A stretch of 57,965 nt of DNA from Parabacteroides goldsteinii (GTDB lineage Bacteria; Bacteroidota; Bacteroidia; Bacteroidales; Tannerellaceae), in the NCBI RefSeq assembly GCF_015550595.1, contig NZ_JADNBB010000031.1, positions 1 through 57,965 on the forward strand, written 5' to 3'. Under the pieces are notes generated by a model. That model was given only the letters and a program-made list of their open reading frames with translations, did no database searches and had not been told where the DNA came from. This document shows, in pieces, positions 43,346-51,733 of this stretch. Made by a program: the position numbers and the translations under genes. The first letter of the stretch is position 1, and every line of letters starts with the position of its first letter.

Positions 43346-44851
43346 CTATTTCTTCTTGGTGAAATAACGTCCTACATAAGGTAATTCCTGCAACGGAAGA
43401 TCCCGTTTGATCACAATACCTACGAAAAAGAAAAGCAACAAAGTACGGTAACCCAAACGCAAAATCTCCGATTCAATCGTAGGTTGCATACCGGCCAGAA
43501 AGAATACTGCGGCCAAAACCGAATAGATTACAACAGATTTAATATCATATTGGATCGGGAACTTCTTCTGTCCGATAATGTATGATAATGCCATCATAAT
43601 AAGGTTACTTGCAAAAGAGGCCCAGGCACAAGCCATATATCCGTATGTCGGAGCAAAAAACACAATAATCAGGATCGTTGTAATACAACCTATTGTTGAG
43701 AAATAAGCCCCCCACTGCGTCTGATCGATCAATTTATACCAGAATGACAGGTTAAAATAGATGCCAAAGAACAATTCGCCCAGCATAACGATAGGGACAA
43801 CACGTAGGCCCGGATAATAAGCAGCAGCCACAAAATGTTTCAATATATCGATATAGAACATTACCCCCAGGAATATGATCAATGCGAAAATAATAAAATA
43901 CTTCATTGCCTCCGAATAGGATTTCTTACTGTCATCATCTTTGTTCTTCGCAAAAATGAATGGCTCATAAGCATACCGAAAAGCCTGGGTAAACATCACC
44001 AGTACAACAGCAATTTTAAAGCAGGCGCCATATATTCCCAGCTGTGTATTTGCCAGCTCCTTATCTTCAAACAGGAAAGGGAATAATATCTTATCTGCCG
44101 TCTGGTTAAAAATACCGGCTATTCCCAAGATCAATATAGGGAAAGAGTATTTGAGCATTTGCCGGAGCAAAACAAAACTGGCTTTCTCACGCAATCCCGG
44201 AACCATATCCGGAATAAGCAAAACAAAGGTAACCACCGAAGTTATCACATTGGCAATAAAGATATAACCGACCTGATAACCGGGCATATAAAACCAATTA
44301 ACCAAAGCTGGAACATGATCGGATAACCACGGACAAGCTATTAAAAAGAAAAGAACCAGGATGATATTTAAAAAGATACTAAACAGTTTTATAGAGGCAA
44401 AACGAACCGCTTTTCCCTGATATCTCAGAAAAGCAAACGGGATACAGCAAAAGGCATCTATCGCTACAATAGCCGCCATCATTCCGACAAATTCCGGATT
44501 CGAAGCATATCCCAAAGAACTGCTGACCGGATGCAGGGCATTAAAAATAATCACCAAGAACAGGACAGAAGTAGAAGCTATACTAAACAAAGTAGTTGCA
44601 TATACCCGCATCGGAAGCGTTATTTCCTTCTTATTCATAAAACGGAAAAAGCCCGTTTCCATCCCATAAGTAAGCATAACCATCAACAACGCCGTCCAGG
44701 CATATAAATTCGTAACAATCCCGAAATCACTTTCTGTTGCCAGTACACGTGTGTACATGGGAACCAGCATCCAGTTCAGGAACTTTCCGACAATACTACT
44801 AACGCCATAAATCGCAGTCTCTCCTGCGAGCCGTTTCATACCTCCAGCCAT
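43346..44851 (-). CDS. Oligosaccharide flippase (Wzx/MOP-like polysaccharide exporter)
   Basis: This 501-residue polytopic membrane protein has about 12-14 predicted helices. The N-terminal segment GETAIYGVSSIVGKFLNWMLVPMYTRVLATESDFG is the typical polysaccharide-biosynthesis (MOP superfamily) opening. It would flip lipid-linked oligosaccharides across the inner membrane. It is isolated, with no glycosyltransferase genes alongside, so its pathway (capsule, LPS or glycoprotein) cannot be named. A minus-strand TAGTTTTGT at 44879-44887 matches the -7 box 28 bp before the start. Confidence 0.9.
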   Translation of the reverse strand: MAGGMKRLAGETAIYGVSSIVGKFLNWMLVPMYTRVLATESDFGIVTNLYAWTALLMVMLTYGMETGFFRFMNKKEITLPMRVYATTLFSIASTSVLFLVIIFNALHPVSSSLGYASNPEFVGMMAAIVAIDAFCCIPFAFLRYQGKAVRFASIKLFSIFLNIILVLFFLIACPWLSDHVPALVNWFYMPGYQVGYIFIANVITSVVTFVLLIPDMVPGLREKASFVLLRQMLKYSFPILILGIAGIFNQTADKILFPFLFEDKELANTQLGIYGACFKIAVVLVMFTQAFRYAYEPFIFAKNKDDDSKKSYSEAMKYFIIFALIIFLGVMFYIDILKHFVAAAYYPGLRVVPIVMLGELFFGIYFNLSFWYKLIDQTQWGAYFSTIGCITTILIIVFFAPTYGYMACAWASFASNLIMMALSYIIGQKKFPIQYDIKSVVIYSVLAAVFFLAGMQPTIESEILRLGYRTLLLFFFVGIVIKRDLPLQELPYVGRYFTKKK

Positions 44852-44878
44852 AATCCGAAATTATTTATAAAACAAACC

Positions 44879-44887
44879 ACAAAACTA
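44879..44887 (-). promoter_or_regulatory. Candidate -7 box for the flippase gene
   Basis: The minus strand reads TAGTTTTGT, matching TAnnTTTGY, 28 bp before the flippase ATG. No -33 element is evident, so support is moderate. Confidence 0.4.
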
Positions 44888-45043
44888 TTAAATAATATCT
44901 CCACTATTTGAATTATTTTCTGGCCCTTTCACAGTCCTATCAACAAAAATGGACTAACAGTTTAAAATCAAGCCCTTAAAAACATACTCAAAGTTCAATA
45001 AAAAAGAAAAAGAACGTTTTTTTGGCCCTTTTTTGGCCCTTTT

Positions 45044-46561
45044 CTAATTATCATCTTTAGAGGATAAGCATTCTTTCATCATTTCATTCAATCCGATATT
45101 CATAGCCTTCTGCAAAATCTTCACATTTTCTTCATTGGCTGGGCTAAGTATATAATAAGTACCACTACCCTTTCCTTCAACATTTAGCCATTTACGCTCT
45201 ACAAGTTTATCAACAACTTTACGAGTTTGCTTTCTTGTCAGTCTTCCCTCAAACAGACAAACGATTTCTCCCATCTTTATCTTACCATATTTTTCCAGAT
45301 ATGGCCTGACGACATTGAATGCTTGGTCTTCATCCCAGTCTGTAAGTTTTATATATTCTGCCTTCTGATCCGTAAATACATAGTACTCTTTTGATAAAAG
45401 ATAATAAATACCGTTTGTATGTCCTTTCTTTTCAATAAGTTTCCGTTGAAGTAATGACTTTACAGATTGTATATCCAGTTTTTTCCTATTTATGCCGCGT
45501 TTTATTTGTTCAAGTGTCACAATTTCAAAAACAGAAAGTTTCCTGTTTTCCGGCAAAGAAGACTGAACAGATTCAATAAACAAAGCGAATGCCTGATCTT
45601 CAATAACAGATGAAATACTTAAATAAACATTGAAACAGTCCGATTTAGAATAATCAGGAATTGTTTTCCCTTCCATAAGTGTATTATAAAAGATTTTATC
45701 AATGCCTTGTCCGGAGCGCTCAACAACTCCTGTTTTTTGTAAAACATCAGCCAGCAAACGATTTCTGGGAGTACTTGGGACTGTCAATAAATTATCAATA
45801 GTTACCCCAAAAGGGAAGCTTCCCGGATTAACAACATCCAATCGTTTAGGATACTGCTTTATAACTATTTCCCCATTTCTCCTATAATCACGATGAGTAA
45901 TCGCATTATTTACCGACTCACGAATAACCTCCTCATTAAAAAAAGGAATATTAAAGATATAGGCACCTTCTTGTATCGGTACGCTTCCATTCCTCAAATC
46001 GATCATTTGCCACAATTCATCGATCAAAAGGAAAAAGGCCTTACGAAAAGAATAACGATTATCAAAATGGATCTGTGATTCCGTATTGCGATATTCCAAC
46101 ATAACAGCACATTGAGGCAAATATTTTTTAAGAATATCTTCTTTCCCCAATAAGATAAGAGCTGCATTTGTCAGTTTTCCATCTTTCAATAAATCCAAAT
46201 CAACTAAAACCTGATAATCAGAAAGCGCTCTAAATCGGGGATTATTCTGTTTAAGTGCATATTTTTCCTTCATAACCTCCAAAGCCCGTAAATCGAGATC
46301 CGACAAAGTAAGATTTTCGCAAACTTGTTGGGAGAAATCCGGTTCCTGTTCTTGCAGAATTTTTAAAAGAACTTCATCCGACATCGGTTTCAGCTCTTCC
46401 CCAATACGCATTAATGTAACATAGCCTAAAATACAACGTCTTCGTTCTGAAGGAGAGGTTTTACTTCCGCCATTATAGGCAATATTACCCCCTTCACCTT
46501 TTTTAAACTCAACGTGATCTTCAGATTCTTTTAATTGTTTCAGTTGCTCTATCGTAAACAT
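45044..46561 (-). CDS. Schlafen AlbA_2 / RecG-C-type ATP-binding putative regulator, AlbA_2 domain apparently internally deleted
   Basis: The 505-residue protein opens like Schlafen-type AlbA_2 proteins (ESEDHVEFKKGEGG, then SERRRCILGYVT at about 38-49) and then jumps at once to LMRIGEELKPMSDEVLL. In relatives as I remember them, some 75-85 residues carrying the GGG-containing core of AlbA_2 lie between these two motifs. After the join the protein is normal: a linker, the HATPase/RecG-C region (about 200-310, EEVIRESVNNAITHRDYRRNGEIVI, then PRNRLLADVLQKTGVVERSGQGI), and winged-helix domains to the end. The frame is intact, so it may be functional or a quiet deletion. It lies 3 bp after RuvB, in the same direction. 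Confidence 0.8.
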   Translation of the reverse strand: MFTIEQLKQLKESEDHVEFKKGEGGNIAYNGGSKTSPSERRRCILGYVTLMRIGEELKPMSDEVLLKILQEQEPDFSQQVCENLTLSDLDLRALEVMKEKYALKQNNPRFRALSDYQVLVDLDLLKDGKLTNAALILLGKEDILKKYLPQCAVMLEYRNTESQIHFDNRYSFRKAFFLLIDELWQMIDLRNGSVPIQEGAYIFNIPFFNEEVIRESVNNAITHRDYRRNGEIVIKQYPKRLDVVNPGSFPFGVTIDNLLTVPSTPRNRLLADVLQKTGVVERSGQGIDKIFYNTLMEGKTIPDYSKSDCFNVYLSISSVIEDQAFALFIESVQSSLPENRKLSVFEIVTLEQIKRGINRKKLDIQSVKSLLQRKLIEKKGHTNGIYYLLSKEYYVFTDQKAEYIKLTDWDEDQAFNVVRPYLEKYGKIKMGEIVCLFEGRLTRKQTRKVVDKLVERKWLNVEGKGSGTYYILSPANEENVKILQKAMNIGLNEMMKECLSSKDDN

Positions 46562-46564
46562 AGC

Positions 46565-47590
46565 TTAGTCAAATAAAAAACCTTGTTCGCTTCCTCTTGT
46601 TCGTCCCAGGTGAGTATAAGCAAGCTCTGTAACCTCACGTCCCCGCGGCGTGCGTTTGATGAACCCTTCTTTGATCAGGAAAGGCTCGTATACTTCTTCC
46701 AGTGTCCCGGGATCTTCGCCCAAAGCCGTAGCGATCGTTGTCAAACCGACTGGTCCACCGCTGAATTTATCAATAATTGTTGTCAGTAATTTATTATCAA
46801 TCTGATCCAGACCGTAACGGTCGATATTTAATGCTTCCAGTGCATAACAGGCAATCGCCTTATCTATTTCACCGGAGCCTTTTACCTGTGCGAAGTCACG
46901 CACGCGCCTCAACAATGCATTGGCAATACGAGGCGTTCCACGGCTACGGGAAGCTATTTCCTTGGCGGCACTCAGTTCACATTTCACATTCAGGATATCC
47001 GCACTACGAAGAACGATCTTCGTCAATGTCTCCATCTCGTAATATTCCAGATGCATATTAATCCCGAAGCGGGCACGCAACGGACTGGTCAGCAACCCAC
47101 TACGGGTAGTTGCTCCAACCAGTGTAAACGGAGCCAGATCGATCTGGATAGAACGTGCGCTAGGCCCTTTATCGATCATAATATCAATCCGGTAATCTTC
47201 CATGGCCGAATAAAGATATTCCTCCACGATAGGACTCAAACGATGGATCTCATCGATAAAAAGCACATCATCTTTTTCAAGCGAAGTCAACACTCCCGCC
47301 AGATCACCGGGTTTATCCAATACCGGTCCGGAAGTCACCTTAAACCCTACCCCCAACTCATTAGCTATGATATTAGACAACGTTGTTTTACCTAATCCGG
47401 GAGGGCCATGCAACAATACATGATCCAATGCTTCCTTACGCATGCGGGCAGCCATCACGAAAATCTTCAGGTTCTCAACCACTTTGGCCTGTCCGCTGAA
47501 ATCGTGAAAAGAAAGCGGACGGAGTGCATTTTCATACTCCCGTTCACTTTCAGGCATACGCGTATCCCTTATATCAAAATCGTCTTCCAT
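46565..47590 (-). CDS. ruvB: Holliday junction branch-migration ATPase RuvB
   Basis: RuvB is the hexameric AAA+ motor that drives branch migration with RuvA. Visible motifs are Walker A (GPPGLGKTT), Walker B (LFIDEIHRL), sensor 1 (GATTRSGLL), the arginine finger region ([19 protein letters not shown]) and the C-terminal winged helix ([14 protein letters not shown]). I chose the start at 47590 (MEDDFDIRD, 341 residues). A perfect -7 box at 47609-47617 would place transcription start near 47603, which leaves the alternative ATG at 47602 almost without a leader. No ruvA or ruvC gene is adjacent. Confidence 0.97.
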   Translation of the reverse strand: MEDDFDIRDTRMPESEREYENALRPLSFHDFSGQAKVVENLKIFVMAARMRKEALDHVLLHGPPGLGKTTLSNIIANELGVGFKVTSGPVLDKPGDLAGVLTSLEKDDVLFIDEIHRLSPIVEEYLYSAMEDYRIDIMIDKGPSARSIQIDLAPFTLVGATTRSGLLTSPLRARFGINMHLEYYEMETLTKIVLRSADILNVKCELSAAKEIASRSRGTPRIANALLRRVRDFAQVKGSGEIDKAIACYALEALNIDRYGLDQIDNKLLTTIIDKFSGGPVGLTTIATALGEDPGTLEEVYEPFLIKEGFIKRTPRGREVTELAYTHLGRTRGSEQGFLFD

Positions 47591-47608
47591 ATTCTTGCTC
47601 ATTGACTG

Positions 47609-47617
47609 GCAAAGATA
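47609..47617 (-). promoter_or_regulatory. Promoter -7 box for ruvB
   Basis: The minus strand reads TATCTTTGC, a full match to TAnnTTTGY. It lies 19 bp before the ATG at 47590, which argues for that start over the ATG at 47602. No -33 TTTG is evident. Confidence 0.5.
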
Positions 47618-47667
47618 ATAAATATATTTACTTTATCCCCGGCAGTCACTGAGACAAGAAAAGAGTA

Positions 47668-49092
47668 TTATCCAATTTTCACTATCGGAATATTCAACAG
47701 GAAAGCAAACTTTTCCAATTTATCGGCCTGATGACCTATACCGATGGCACAATGATGCGAAGGCCCCGCCTTACTCCATGCATTTATAAAATCGCGGGCA
47801 CCACAGTTAAAACGATAACGGCTATTGGTATTACCTATTTGTAGAACCGGACCGTCAACTGACTCTCCTTCCGCCACTAACAGAAAGACACCTTCTTTGC
47901 CTTCACACACCGACAGCAAAGTAACAGGGCCATGTCTGACCGTCATTTGAATAGAGAGTCCTTTACCCGGTTTACCGTGATAAACAGGGAGCGGAACCAG
48001 TTTAACCGCCCCCTCCGCCATAGCAAAATGAGCCGGTCCATCATGGCCTAACAAAATAATATCATCCTCAAAATCCATTGCATAGAACTCAGCAAAAGAA
48101 CCACCGGCTTCCAACAACGACAGTATCTTCATTGCCTGTACATTCTTCACTTCACATTCTCCGGCAATAGGAATATTTCTTCCGGTGAGAAGAGTATTTC
48201 CAGCAATGACAGATGTAACGATATTTTCATATTCATTTCCTGCATAACCCTCATAATAATAGGCCATCGAACCCAGGCGATGAACCGTAACCAATTTATC
48301 CAGTGCAACGGAAGTACGGGCAGCCCTCTCCAGTTCGTAAGGATCACATTGCGGCACAATTTCAAAGTATAAACCAAACTCCTGCAGTTTCCTTTCCAAT
48401 TCTTCCAAAGTAACGCTATCCCTATAAGCTTTCAGTTCGCACATTTCCACGATCTCGACATGAGTACCGAATGTCGTAGCCTGCCGAGCCATATCCGTGT
48501 ATACATCCAGCATCCCGCAATAATAATGCCCCAATACTCCCATCCGGTTGTTTTTCATGCCTTCTACCACCCGAGATGCATCAACCCATCCTCTGATCTG
48601 CTCCCACACAAAGTCTTCCTGCAGATAGCCGGTGACAATATCATAAGCTATACCAGCTTTATTGAACACATTCGCAAATTCCGGCACGGAACAAGCTTGG
48701 CAATGAGCAAGCCACTCCCCCGTCATCTTCCCTCTATCTCCCAGATTATTGATATAATCGTAGTCTATCCGAGGTGCCGGTTGAATATTCAACAGAATAA
48801 CCGGCACCTTCAGCTGTTGGGCAAAAGGCAACACTGTCGAAGATAAAGCATAGGTCGATATATAGATAAAGAGAATACTTATATCCTGTTTTTGCAGCAT
48901 CTCCGCCGTTGTTTTTGCCTTCGCCGGATCATCGATTATTCCGGCATTGATAACTTCTATATCGGGGTGAGACATCTTTTTACCGATCTCTTCCTGATAT
49001 CCACACAAACGTTTATAAAGACCTTCAAACTGTGCCCAGTATGTATCCAATCCCAGTCCTACAAGACCGATTTTCACCTTTTTATTTTCCAT
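47668..49092 (-). CDS. L-arabinose/L-fucose isomerase-family protein
   Basis: This 474-residue cytoplasmic protein, without a signal peptide, has the fold markers of the AraA/FucI family. The N-terminal Rossmann-like domain ([19 protein letters not shown]) is followed by the middle domain and the active-site Glu and His positions in [28 protein letters not shown] and [10 protein letters not shown]. In this family those residues bind Mn2+ and isomerise an aldose to a ketose. The sequence is not close to classic AraA, so the sugar (L-arabinose, L-fucose or another) is unknown. It is divergent from the AraC regulator gene and near a SusC/SusD/GH106-like cluster, suggesting it handles the sugar that the cluster releases. 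Confidence 0.85.
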   Translation of the reverse strand: MENKKVKIGLVGLGLDTYWAQFEGLYKRLCGYQEEIGKKMSHPDIEVINAGIIDDPAKAKTTAEMLQKQDISILFIYISTYALSSTVLPFAQQLKVPVILLNIQPAPRIDYDYINNLGDRGKMTGEWLAHCQACSVPEFANVFNKAGIAYDIVTGYLQEDFVWEQIRGWVDASRVVEGMKNNRMGVLGHYYCGMLDVYTDMARQATTFGTHVEIVEMCELKAYRDSVTLEELERKLQEFGLYFEIVPQCDPYELERAARTSVALDKLVTVHRLGSMAYYYEGYAGNEYENIVTSVIAGNTLLTGRNIPIAGECEVKNVQAMKILSLLEAGGSFAEFYAMDFEDDIILLGHDGPAHFAMAEGAVKLVPLPVYHGKPGKGLSIQMTVRHGPVTLLSVCEGKEGVFLLVAEGESVDGPVLQIGNTNSRYRFNCGARDFINAWSKAGPSHHCAIGIGHQADKLEKFAFLLNIPIVKIG

Positions 49093-49138
49093 AATATATA
49101 CTTGATTTCCATTTTATTCGAATGCATATAAATATATT

Positions 49139-49147
49139 ACAAATATA
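49139..49147 (-). promoter_or_regulatory. Candidate -7 box for the isomerase gene
   Basis: The minus strand reads TATATTTGT, matching TAnnTTTGY, about 47 bp before the isomerase ATG. No -33 element matches. It lies in the divergent region shared with the AraC regulator, which probably binds here. Confidence 0.45.
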
Positions 49148-49190
49148 GTTCGTTCACTCTCCCGGCTTTTTGTGTATTTGATTTTAATCT

Positions 49191-49223
49191 TTCGTAAAAT
49201 GATAGATATAATAGTATCTTTGT
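49191..49223 (+). promoter_or_regulatory. Promoter of the AraC-family regulator gene
   Basis: TTCG at 49191-49194 (three of four -33 bases) is followed after 20 bp by TATCTTTGT at 49215-49223, a full -7 match. This is the best two-part Bacteroides promoter in the window. The start codon is 43 bp further. Confidence 0.65.
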
Positions 49224-49265
49224 CAAAAGAATATTTAACCGTTTCCGGACAAAAGACAACGTTAT

Positions 49266-50171
49266 ATGGCTACACAAAAAAACAATAACATAAGATACCT
49301 GAATGTAAGCGTGACCGATGAAAAATGGGGAATCACTGTTACCACCGCAGGACACCAATGCATTCCACCTCATAGTTCCTATCCTTTATCCCAGCATCCG
49401 AAAGCCTATGCCTTCAATCCGCAGAACGGCCGTATCTTAAACGAGTACCAGTTGATCTATATTTCCAAAGGGAACGGCTATTTCCAATCGGGGTCATGCA
49501 AGAAGCAAAAGATCAAAGCCGGAACCATGATCTTACTTTATCCCGACGAATGGCATAGTTACTATCCGGAGGAGGAAGGCTGGTATGAACACTGGGTCGG
49601 CTTTAAAGGACACTATATCGAAAGCCTGATCCAAAATAAATTCTTCTCCAAGGAAAAGCCGGTTTATGAGATCGGCATGAATACAACGATCATCAGCCTT
49701 TATGAAGACATTGTCACTTATGCTACCGAAGAACGTGTCGGGTACCAGCAATTAATATCGAGTATGGTTCTCTATATTATGGGAAATGTCTATTATAAAG
49801 AGAAAAACAGTACTCTCGGACAATCCATTGCCCTGGAAAAGATCGATGAAGCCCGGGCCATCATGAAAAAGACCATAGACTCTCCTATTCCTATTGAAAC
49901 GATCGCTCAGAATCTGAATGTCGGTTATTCCTGGTTCAGAAGTATGTTTAAAAAATATACAGGTGTCTCACCTGCCCAATATCAACTGCAACTCCGCTAC
50001 CTCAGGGCCAAAGAGTTATTAAACACAACCCAGATGACTATATCGGAGATCGCTTATGCCTTGAATTTCGAAAGCGTGGCGCAATTTTCTACCTTCTTCC
50101 GTAAAAAAGAAGGAATCCCTCCTTTCCAATTCAGGAAAAGAGGGAACCCTCAACAAACAAATACTAAATAA
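49266..50171 (+). CDS. AraC-family transcriptional regulator
   Basis: This 301-residue protein has an N-terminal cupin sugar-sensing domain (about 45-165, with the GNGYFQSGSCKKQKIKAGTMILL strand pattern and YPDEWHSYYP). The C-terminal double helix-turn-helix domain is at about 195-290 (IETIAQNLNVGYSWFRSMFKKYTGVSPAQY, then ISEIAYALNFESVAQFSTFFRKKEGIPPFQFR). It binds an effector, likely a sugar, and activates or represses transcription. It is divergent from the isomerase gene and converges on SusD of PUL D, so it is the likely regulator of both. It takes the place of the sigma/anti-sigma pairs used by PULs A and C. Confidence 0.94.
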   Translation: MATQKNNNIRYLNVSVTDEKWGITVTTAGHQCIPPHSSYPLSQHPKAYAFNPQNGRILNEYQLIYISKGNGYFQSGSCKKQKIKAGTMILLYPDEWHSYYPEEEGWYEHWVGFKGHYIESLIQNKFFSKEKPVYEIGMNTTIISLYEDIVTYATEERVGYQQLISSMVLYIMGNVYYKEKNSTLGQSIALEKIDEARAIMKKTIDSPIPIETIAQNLNVGYSWFRSMFKKYTGVSPAQYQLQLRYLRAKELLNTTQMTISEIAYALNFESVAQFSTFFRKKEGIPPFQFRKRGNPQQTNTK

Positions 50172-50179
50172 AAGTACAT

Positions 50180-50203
50180 CCGGGAATTAATATCCCGGGT
50201 TTT
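50180..50203 (+). terminator. Short hairpin between convergent AraC and SusD genes
   Basis: CCGGGA (50180-50185) pairs with TCCCGG (50193-50198) around ATTAATA and is followed by GTTTT. It overlaps the last codons of SusD on the other strand. It is a probable terminator of the AraC gene but is short. Confidence 0.45.
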
Positions 50204-51704
50204 GGGTAAGCTGCGTATTCACCTGTCTCTCCTTAAACGGAATAGGAAATATCAAACGTTCCTGAGTGACATTATAGGTTCGTTCTTGTAAATAAGGATA
50301 AAGCTTCTTGGCTTTCTTTCCGTACTCGTTCATAACGGAGACAGCCATACCTGTTCTTACCAGGTCGAACCATCTGTGGTTTTCGAAGGCCAGTTCATGA
50401 CGGCGTTCGTTGACCACCACCTGTTTGTCAACAGCCGGAACTTCTTTCAAACCGGCACGAACACGAACCTGATTCACATATTGGACAGCTTCACCAGCTT
50501 TACCCTGCTCCACCAGGCATTCAGCCAATGAGAGGAGAACATCTGAATACCGGTAGATAGGCCAGTTGTCGTCCGTATTATCCACACGGGCATGGGCATG
50601 ACGGTATTTATTAATGAAGTAATAAGAAACAGGATAGTTTTTTATCTCCGGATCACCGACATTCAAGACAACATCCGGGATGAAAGAACCGTCTTCACTA
50701 TTGTGTCCGGCAGCCACGGCCACCGATGTATTCAGACGAAGGTCACCCGGTTCATACGAATCGATCAAATCCTGAGTCGGTGTATTATAACCACCGTAAG
50801 TCATCGTATTTGTTCCCTCGACACCTGTTATAACAGCACCGTCCGGTGTTTTAGGCATAAAGAGATAAAGCCAGTTACTCTGTTGTCCCTGATTTCCCTG
50901 TTGATACTGAACTTCGAAAACAGACTCTTCATTATTCTTCCGGGCCGTATCAAACACGTCATTATAATCCGGTAATAATTTGTATCCCATCTTCATAATT
51001 TCCCGCAGCTGAGTTTCAGCACCGGCATAATCCCGTTCAGGCATCGTCATCAGTACCTGGGCCAGCAACATACGTGCAGCCCCTTGTGTGGCCAAACCGG
51101 ATTGAGGGAATTTCACGACTTCCAGTTTTGCAATAGCATCTGTCGCGTCGTTAATAATTGATTTATACACATCTTCCACCGACGAACGGGGCAGAAAAGC
51201 ATTGTCCGTACCTTTTACCTCTTCCAGATGTAAGGAGACACCTCCGAAACAACGAACCAACATAAAATAATAATACGCTCTCAGAAATTTACTTTGTCCG
51301 ATGATCTTATTTTTAAACTCTTCCGGGAAATCAGTTCCTTCTATACGCCCCAAGACAGTATTGGCTCTTGAAATACCTTTATAACAATAATCATACATAT
51401 TATTTGTCACCTTATTCTGGTCGTCATCTACGAAATCGGTCACATCTTCCGGTCGGAAACTATGGGCCAGGCTGGATAAGATATAATGAGTATTGTCCGA
51501 ACGCGATTCGCCGATCAGGAAACCGGGCCAGGTCAGTGTCTCTCTCAATTCATTGTAAATACCACCGACAGCCTGGTTAAAATGACCTTCTGTCTTGAAA
51601 AAAGTATTCTCGTTAGGAGTAGCTTGCGGAGCCAGATTCAGGAAGTCGTCCGAACAAGAAGAAAAAAGGACTAAAGCAGTTATTATATAGATGAACTTTT
51701 TCAT
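50187..51704 (-). CDS. SusD/RagB-type glycan-binding surface lipoprotein (PUL D)
   Basis: This 505-residue lipoprotein has signal peptide MKKFIYIITALVLFSSC (Cys17), followed by the DDFLNLAPQATPNENTFFKTEGHF N-terminus. SusD signatures include KFLRAYYYFMLVRCFGGVSLHL, YRYSDVLLSLAECLVEQG, VVNERRHELAFENHRWFDLVRTG near residue 435, and the ending IPFKERQVNTQLTQNPGY. It starts 29 bp after its SusC. It is the last gene of the leftward GH106-like, SusC, SusD transcript. Confidence 0.95.
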   Translation of the reverse strand: MKKFIYIITALVLFSSCSDDFLNLAPQATPNENTFFKTEGHFNQAVGGIYNELRETLTWPGFLIGESRSDNTHYILSSLAHSFRPEDVTDFVDDDQNKVTNNMYDYCYKGISRANTVLGRIEGTDFPEEFKNKIIGQSKFLRAYYYFMLVRCFGGVSLHLEEVKGTDNAFLPRSSVEDVYKSIINDATDAIAKLEVVKFPQSGLATQGAARMLLAQVLMTMPERDYAGAETQLREIMKMGYKLLPDYNDVFDTARKNNEESVFEVQYQQGNQGQQSNWLYLFMPKTPDGAVITGVEGTNTMTYGGYNTPTQDLIDSYEPGDLRLNTSVAVAAGHNSEDGSFIPDVVLNVGDPEIKNYPVSYYFINKYRHAHARVDNTDDNWPIYRYSDVLLSLAECLVEQGKAGEAVQYVNQVRVRAGLKEVPAVDKQVVVNERRHELAFENHRWFDLVRTGMAVSVMNEYGKKAKKLYPYLQERTYNVTQERLIFPIPFKERQVNTQLTQNPGY

Positions 51705-51733
51705 TTGAATTCATTTTTAGATGATTACAACAC

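Noticed and set aside
45017-45043. Repeated TTTTTTGGCCC units after the Schlafen-like gene
   Set aside because: Only two copies plus one partial copy at about 44930, short and low-complexity; no function can be argued.
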